From Streptomyces decoyicus (GTDB taxonomy: Bacteria > Actinomycetota > Actinomycetes > Streptomycetales > Streptomycetaceae), in the NCBI RefSeq assembly GCF_019880305.1, contig NZ_CP082301.1:2604001-2668000 (forward strand): 64,000 nt of DNA, written 5' to 3'. Below are positions 60,186-64,000 of this stretch, in pieces. Position 1 is the stretch's first letter; every line of letters starts with the position of its first letter. The translations under genes and the position numbers were made by a program. A model generated the notes under the pieces. That model had not been told where the DNA came from and made no database searches. It saw nothing but the letters and a program-made list of their open reading frames with translations.

Positions 60186-60273
60186 GCCCGGTGCCGCGGT
60201 ACCTCTGTGCCGCGGTGCTGCGGTACCTCTGTGCCGCGGCGCCTCTGTGCCTCTGTGCCTCTGTGCCGCGGTA
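60186..60273. repeat. Short imperfect repeats of CTCTGTGCCGCGGTAC type
   Basis: The words GCCGCGGTACCTCTGT and CCTCTGTG recur several times between the TetR gene and the convergent Pro-rich protein gene. The pattern looks like replication slippage. GGTACC and CCGCGG cores are self-complementary, so it might also help terminate transcription. Confidence 0.65.
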
Positions 60274-60274
60274 C

Positions 60275-61192
60275 CTAGCGGGCGGGGGCGAGGCAGGAAA
60301 CCGTCATCTTGTCCGGGCTGTATTCGAGGTCGGCGAGCAGCTCACCGTCGGCGCACTCGTCCTTGGGTGCGTCGAGCCTGCGGGTCACCTTGTACTCCGC
60401 GTCGGCCGAACCGCAGTCCACGACCTCCAGGTCCTGGTCCTTCCAGTCGCCTTCGTTGCGTACGCAGTCACCGACGGCGAGGGTGGGCACCTTCCCGATG
60501 CCGGCCCCCTGGACGAACGCGCCGAGGACGAACAAGGTCGGGATCGCCAGGACCACGAGGGCCATCGGCACCAGGAACAGCAGCGCTTCCGGCCGGCGCA
60601 GCAGCGACTTGCCCGGGTCGAGCGAGGGCCCGAAGCCGCCTACGGGGGCGGCCAGTTTGCGGAAGCGGCTCCGGGGACCGAGGTTCATCAGCAGGGTGAG
60701 CGGGGTGATGGCCACGGACAACGGGCTCCACCAGCCCTGCCACAGCGTCTTCGCGGACATCTCGCGGTAGGTGGCCAGCCCGCAGGAGCGGCAGAACATG
60801 CCGCGGCGGCTGAGGAACCGCATCAGGAAGAGGAGGCCCTGATGCCCGCGCACGGTGGCCTGCACGGCGGGCTGAGCACCGCAGAGTTGGCACCCCGGGG
60901 CGGCGGCGTACGCCTGCGGGTGCGGGTGCGGGTGCTGCTGGGCGTACGGGTACGGGGCCTGGGCCGGGTGTCCCGGCTGCGGCGCATACGGGCCGGCAGG
61001 CTGGTGCGGGTAGGCACCCGGCGGCTGGTGCGGGGCGGCACCCGGCGGCTGGTGCGGGGCGGCACCGGCGGGCTGTTGCGGGTAGGACCCCGCCGGCTGT
61101 TGTGGGTAGGACCCCGCCGGCTGTTGCGGGTAGGGCCCCGCGGGCGGCTGGGCGTGCGGGTACGGGCCGTGCGGTGGTGGCGGGGTGGCCAC
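60275..61192 (-). CDS. Pro-rich membrane protein with zinc ribbon and LppU/SCO3897-like C-terminus
   Basis: GTG 61,192, 8 nt after GGGGG, gives 305 residues. Residues 1-100 are Pro/Gln/His repeats (Y-P-Q-Q-P-A-G-S, H-Q-P-P-G-A). A C-x2-C...C-x2-C zinc ribbon (about 102-143) follows, then hydrophobic segments (about 160-185 and 210-235), and a C-terminal domain with V-G-D-C and two more Cys that resembles the LppU/SCO3897 family. It is predicted to be membrane-bound with the C-terminal domain outside. The function is unknown. The long frame upstream of 61,192 is an extension without support. Confidence 0.75.
   Translation of the reverse strand: MATPPPPHGPYPHAQPPAGPYPQQPAGSYPQQPAGSYPQQPAGAAPHQPPGAAPHQPPGAYPHQPAGPYAPQPGHPAQAPYPYAQQHPHPHPQAYAAAPGCQLCGAQPAVQATVRGHQGLLFLMRFLSRRGMFCRSCGLATYREMSAKTLWQGWWSPLSVAITPLTLLMNLGPRSRFRKLAAPVGGFGPSLDPGKSLLRRPEALLFLVPMALVVLAIPTLFVLGAFVQGAGIGKVPTLAVGDCVRNEGDWKDQDLEVVDCGSADAEYKVTRRLDAPKDECADGELLADLEYSPDKMTVSCLAPAR
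61000..61140. repeat. In-frame 24-bp coding repeats in the Pro-rich N-terminus
   Basis: Units such as GGTAGGACCCCGCCGGCTGT and GGTGCGGGGCGGCACCCGGC repeat every 24 bp and encode the P-Q-Q-P-A-G-S-Y and P-H-Q-P-P-G-A-A octapeptides. Copy number is likely variable between strains. Confidence 0.75.
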
Positions 61193-61355
61193 AGAGATCC
61201 CCCTGAGTCTCGTGGAGAGCGCCGGACGCGGTGGCGGACCGGGCCGGACTGAATCAGGAACCCTATCCACGGCCGGCCGGCGGGTGCGGTTCAGGGCGTT
61301 GGCGCAAAGGCCAGGACCCCTACCGCCCCGCGGCGCGCACCGCTTTACTCGCCCC

Positions 61356-62648
61356 ATGAGACGCATACGTACCAGGATCGGCGCGCTCGGTGTCGCGCTG
61401 CTGGCCACCGTCCCACTGTCCCTGACGGCACCGGCCGCCGCGGCCGCCCCGGCGGATGTCACGGTGGAGGAGGGCCGGCTGACGCAGGCCGCGCCGCAGG
61501 AGATCCTGCGGCGCAGTGGATTCGGCGCGGTGGATCGGGAGTTCGGGCGCGGGCTGGCACGGGTGACCACGTACGAGCAGGCCCGGCGCTATGTCGCGGA
61601 CGAGGGGCGGGCGCTGTGGCGGCGGGCCGTGGACCGGGCGCAGGGGCGCGGGCCCGACGGCGGCGACCTGAGCCGGGACGACGACCGGCCGCTGTACTGG
61701 GCCCGGCTGGGGATGACGAAGCAACTACGGCAGTGGAAGCCTGACTTCGCACTGACCGAGTCCGCGCGCCGCGCCCTCCTCGGGTCGCTGGAGCGGGGTT
61801 CGCGCGGCCAGGACTCGATCGAACTGCCCGCCGGCAAGCACATCCTGCGGATCGTGGTGACCGGGTTCGACCCGTTCCAGCTGGACGCCGACGCGCGGCG
61901 CAGCAACCCGTCGGGGGCCGCGGCGCTCGCACTGGACGGGACGACGGTGCGTACCGCCTCGGGGCAGCCGGCCCGGATCGAGACCGCGGTCTTCCCCGTA
62001 CGGTGGGCCGACTTCGCCGACGGCACCGTGGAGCGCACGCTGCTGCCGCACTTCCGGAGCGGGCCGCGGCAGGCCGACCTGTTCACGACGGTCAGCCAGG
62101 GGCGGCCGGGCCGGTTCGACGTCGAGCGGACCAACGGGGCCTGGCGGGGCGGCTATCCGGACAATGCGCGGGACTCCCGTACGGAGACCGTGCCGATTCC
62201 GGCGGGGGTGCCGACCGTACGGCCGCAGCCGCAGTGGACGACCACCAGCCTGCCGTACGCGCGGATCGTGGCGGCCGGGACCGGGCCCTTCCCGGTGGCC
62301 GACCACACCGAGGTCACCGAGATCCCGGCGGGCGGCACCGGACCGGTCGTGCGGCCGGACGGCCCGACGCCGGGCTCCACGGCCCGTGCCGGGGGCGGCG
62401 GGGACTATCTGTCCAACGAGATCGCCTACCGGGCGACCCTGCTGAGGGATGCGGTGCGCCCGGCGCTCCCGGGCGGGCATCTGCACACTCCCGTGCTGGA
62501 GTTCGGCCCCGGCAACACGGGCCCGGCGAACGGCCAGGTGACCGATCCGGTCTTCGTGCAGAACCGGGTCGCGATCACCGGGCAGGTGCGGGCGATCGTG
62601 ACGGTGGCGGCGGCGCAGGTCGCGGCGGCACGGGGCGCACGGGGATAG
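61356..62648 (+). CDS. Secreted pyroglutamyl-peptidase-like protein lacking the catalytic Cys
   Basis: The 430-residue protein has a signal peptide (1 to about 31, ending A-A-A-A). Residues 165-385 follow the peptidase C15 pattern: V-V-T-G-F-D-P-F-x7-R-S-N-P-S-G, V-S-Q-G-R-x5-E (E257), then D-Y-L-S353-N-E where C15 enzymes have the nucleophilic Cys in a Y-x-C-N motif, and H377 in H-L-H-T-P. I find no Cys in the whole protein. An N-terminal domain of about 130 residues is extra. It may be a Ser-dependent or inactive homologue working outside the cell. ATG 61,356 is the only start that keeps the signal peptide clean. Confidence 0.75.
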   Translation: MRRIRTRIGALGVALLATVPLSLTAPAAAAAPADVTVEEGRLTQAAPQEILRRSGFGAVDREFGRGLARVTTYEQARRYVADEGRALWRRAVDRAQGRGPDGGDLSRDDDRPLYWARLGMTKQLRQWKPDFALTESARRALLGSLERGSRGQDSIELPAGKHILRIVVTGFDPFQLDADARRSNPSGAAALALDGTTVRTASGQPARIETAVFPVRWADFADGTVERTLLPHFRSGPRQADLFTTVSQGRPGRFDVERTNGAWRGGYPDNARDSRTETVPIPAGVPTVRPQPQWTTTSLPYARIVAAGTGPFPVADHTEVTEIPAGGTGPVVRPDGPTPGSTARAGGGGDYLSNEIAYRATLLRDAVRPALPGGHLHTPVLEFGPGNTGPANGQVTDPVFVQNRVAITGQVRAIVTVAAAQVAAARGARG

Positions 62649-62752
62649 AGCCGGACGTCCCGGAGGCGGGCGGGCGCCGACGCGGCTGGGGCCGCGGGCG
62701 CGAGGCGCGGGCGCGGGCACGGGCACGGCGAAAGGCCGCCCGGGGCCCGGCC

Positions 62753-62860
62753 CGCCCGGCCCCCGCCCCCTCTCCGTCCCCGCCTCGCCCCGCCCCGCCC
62801 CCTCTCCGTCTCCGTCCCCGTCCCGTCCCCGTCCCCGTCCCGTCCCGCCCCGTCCCGTCC
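62753..62860. repeat. C-rich low-complexity tract upstream of the nitrilase gene
   Basis: About 108 nt almost wholly of CCCC, GTCCC and GCCCC words, with CGTCCC recurring many times, on the strand leading into the 62,875 gene. It is strongly asymmetric (C on this strand, G on the other). It probably arose by slippage; a G-quadruplex on the complementary strand is possible. Confidence 0.75.
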
Positions 62861-62874
62861 GGCATCATGGGCGA

Positions 62875-64000
62875 ATGATCATTGCCGCCGCACAATTCAC
62901 CCCCGTACCGGGCGACATCGAGGCCAACGCCGCACGGATGGCCGCGCTCATCACCGAGGCCGCCGAGCGCGGCGCGGGCCTCGTGCTCTTCTCCGAACTC
63001 GCGCTGACGCACTACGACCGGCACCTGATAGCCGCCGATGTGGCGGGCATGACGGTGACGGAGGACGATGCCCGGCTGGCTCCCGTACGGGAGGCCTGCC
63101 GGGCGACCGGGGTCGCGGCGGTCGTGAACGCGGCGGGGCGGACCGGCGGTGACGGGGACCGTCCGGCGATCTCCTCGTTCGTCCTCGGACCGGACGGCAC
63201 GCTGCTCACCCGTTACGACAAGATCCATCTGTTCAAGGGAGAGGGCGAAGGAGCGAGTGCAGGGGAGAGCGAGAGCGCGCTCTTCGCGCCGGGCACCGCC
63301 GACGGCCGCTTCACCCTGGGCGGCATCCGGTTCGCCCTCGCCACCTGCTTCGACAACAGCTTCCCCGAGGTGCCGGCGCGGGCCGCGGCGGACGGCTGCC
63401 GGGTGTATCTCGCCAGCTCCTTCCACGACTCGGCACAGCGGGTGGCGCAGTACGGGCAACTGGCGCGCGAGCACGGGCTGCACGTGCTGCTCGCCAACGG
63501 CACGGGGACCGGGCACTCCGGTCCGGGGTGCGGCCTCAGCGGCGTCTGGCTGCCGTCCGGCGAGCGGGTGGCGGCGGCCGCCGAGTGGAGCGGGCCGGTG
63601 CCGGGTGACGGCGCGGAGCTGGTGCTGAGCGATGTCCGCGACCTGATCACGCTGATGGCCGACCCGGCGGTGGCCGCGATCCCCGTCCAGGAGTGCGGTG
63701 AGCCGCTGGTGGACGTGCGGACCGCGGCGCCCGAGCTGCTGGTGGCCGACCTCCAGGACGACGAGCGGGGCGCCTACGCGCAGCTGCGCGAGGAGGTGCT
63801 GAAGCGGCTGCTGGCGGCGCAGCGGGCGCTGCCGGACGGGCTGCGGCTGAAGATCGTCGAGGGCTACCGGCCACTGGAACTGCAACGCCGCTACTTCGAG
63901 GAGTACGTGGACGAACTCCGGGCCCTGCACCCCGACCGGGATGCCGAGGGTCTCCATGAGGCCGCCAGCCGCTATGTGTCGCCGCCCGGGATCGCCCCGC
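62875..64000 (+). CDS. Nitrilase-superfamily domain fused to VanX-like D-Ala-D-Ala dipeptidase (partial)
   Basis: From ATG 62,875 the frame is open to the window end, 375 residues so far. Residues 1-262 form a carbon-nitrogen hydrolase with the E41-K116-C158 triad (L-F-S-E-L, Y-D-K-I-H, A-T-C-F-D). From about 272 a second domain matches M15D dipeptidases: L-R-E-E-V-L-K-R-L-L-A-A-Q, then I-V-E-G-Y-R-P with the conserved Arg (R332), and S-R-Y-V-S-P-P. The zinc-binding His/Asp residues would lie beyond 64,000. The first domain would hydrolyse an amide and the second a D,D-dipeptide or similar. The fusion is unusual, and a one-base sequencing error is not needed to explain it since the frame is continuous. 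Confidence 0.85.
   Translation, partial: MIIAAAQFTPVPGDIEANAARMAALITEAAERGAGLVLFSELALTHYDRHLIAADVAGMTVTEDDARLAPVREACRATGVAAVVNAAGRTGGDGDRPAISSFVLGPDGTLLTRYDKIHLFKGEGEGASAGESESALFAPGTADGRFTLGGIRFALATCFDNSFPEVPARAAADGCRVYLASSFHDSAQRVAQYGQLAREHGLHVLLANGTGTGHSGPGCGLSGVWLPSGERVAAAAEWSGPVPGDGAELVLSDVRDLITLMADPAVAAIPVQECGEPLVDVRTAAPELLVADLQDDERGAYAQLREEVLKRLLAAQRALPDGLRLKIVEGYRPLELQRRYFEEYVDELRALHPDRDAEGLHEAASRYVSPPGIAP

Noticed and set aside
60186..60273. Repeats between the TetR gene and the Pro-rich protein gene as a CRISPR array
   Set aside because: The units are short, irregular and contiguous without unique spacers, and no cas genes are near. Slippage explains them better.

Overview
The window is chromosomal DNA of a Streptomyces or very close relative. 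It is GC-rich with strongly G/C-biased third codon positions. It carries the FasR-fabD-fabH-acpP-fabF fatty-acid locus, a homodimeric-type pyruvate dehydrogenase E1, DUF3052, DUF3145, DUF1023 and DUF4429 proteins, several tellurium-resistance (Ter) family genes, and an actinomycete integrative and conjugative element (AICE). All calls come from reading the sequence and recognising families; no database search was run.

Region 1 (1-10,392) is the right-hand part of an AICE of the pSAM2 type, integrated next to a tRNA-Val(TAC) gene. Its conserved backbone runs left to right: a GntR repressor with TCTCTAGA-type operators, a small conserved protein, an FtsK-like transfer translocase whose N-terminus is frameshifted, Spd-type spread proteins mixed with tiny Cys-rich proteins, a compact cytosine-C5 methyltransferase, a RepSA-type rolling-circle initiator, Xis and Int. 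The genes from the methyltransferase to Int are translationally coupled by 1-4 nt overlaps. Left of the backbone lies cargo: the end of a possible DUF262-like gene, a HEPN ribonuclease-like gene (AT-richer than everything else, a candidate two-gene defence module), a 150-bp imperfect palindrome, and a NERD-domain protein. The distal att copy is not visible, so the element continues to the left.

Region 2 (10,393-17,528) holds two lineage-specific membrane or coiled-coil proteins, then a sugar-acid catabolic locus: FCD-type GntR regulator, D-galactonate dehydratase, 2-keto-3-deoxy-6-phospho-sugar aldolase and a PfkB kinase carrying an odd collagen-like insertion. Together these make a De Ley-Doudoroff-type route.

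Region 3 (17,667-28,041) is a Ter stress locus. A minus-strand operon encodes a CitE/HpcH-like lyase, a very large phosphoribosyltransferase-TRSP-StiP-PELOTA fusion and a HAD phosphatase. This matches the proposed nucleoside-like-metabolite module of Ter systems. Around it are three TerD-family proteins, one TerA-like protein and a DUF475/TerC membrane protein.

Region 4 (28,213-36,040): AhpE-like peroxiredoxin, DUF3052 protein, aceE, a secreted I36-like protein, and a divergent MFS exporter/TetR pair with a clear operator-promoter overlap. Region 5 (36,285-46,953): two DUF1023 esterase-fold paralogues around a DUF4429 protein and a NarL-type two-component system, then an acyltransferase-3 protein, a MerR-aldo/keto reductase operon with a 19-bp-spacer promoter, a serine hydrolase and a pirin. 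Region 6 (47,011-53,492): FasR and the type II fatty-acid synthase core, closed by a strong terminator, then a dehydrogenase and a DUF3145 protein. Region 7 (53,815-64,000): SGNH lipoprotein, aldose epimerase, DUF4097-like lipoprotein, GH3 glycosidase with divergent TetR, a Pro-rich zinc-ribbon membrane protein, a Cys-less secreted pyroglutamyl-peptidase-like protein, and the start of a nitrilase-VanX-like fusion cut by the window edge.
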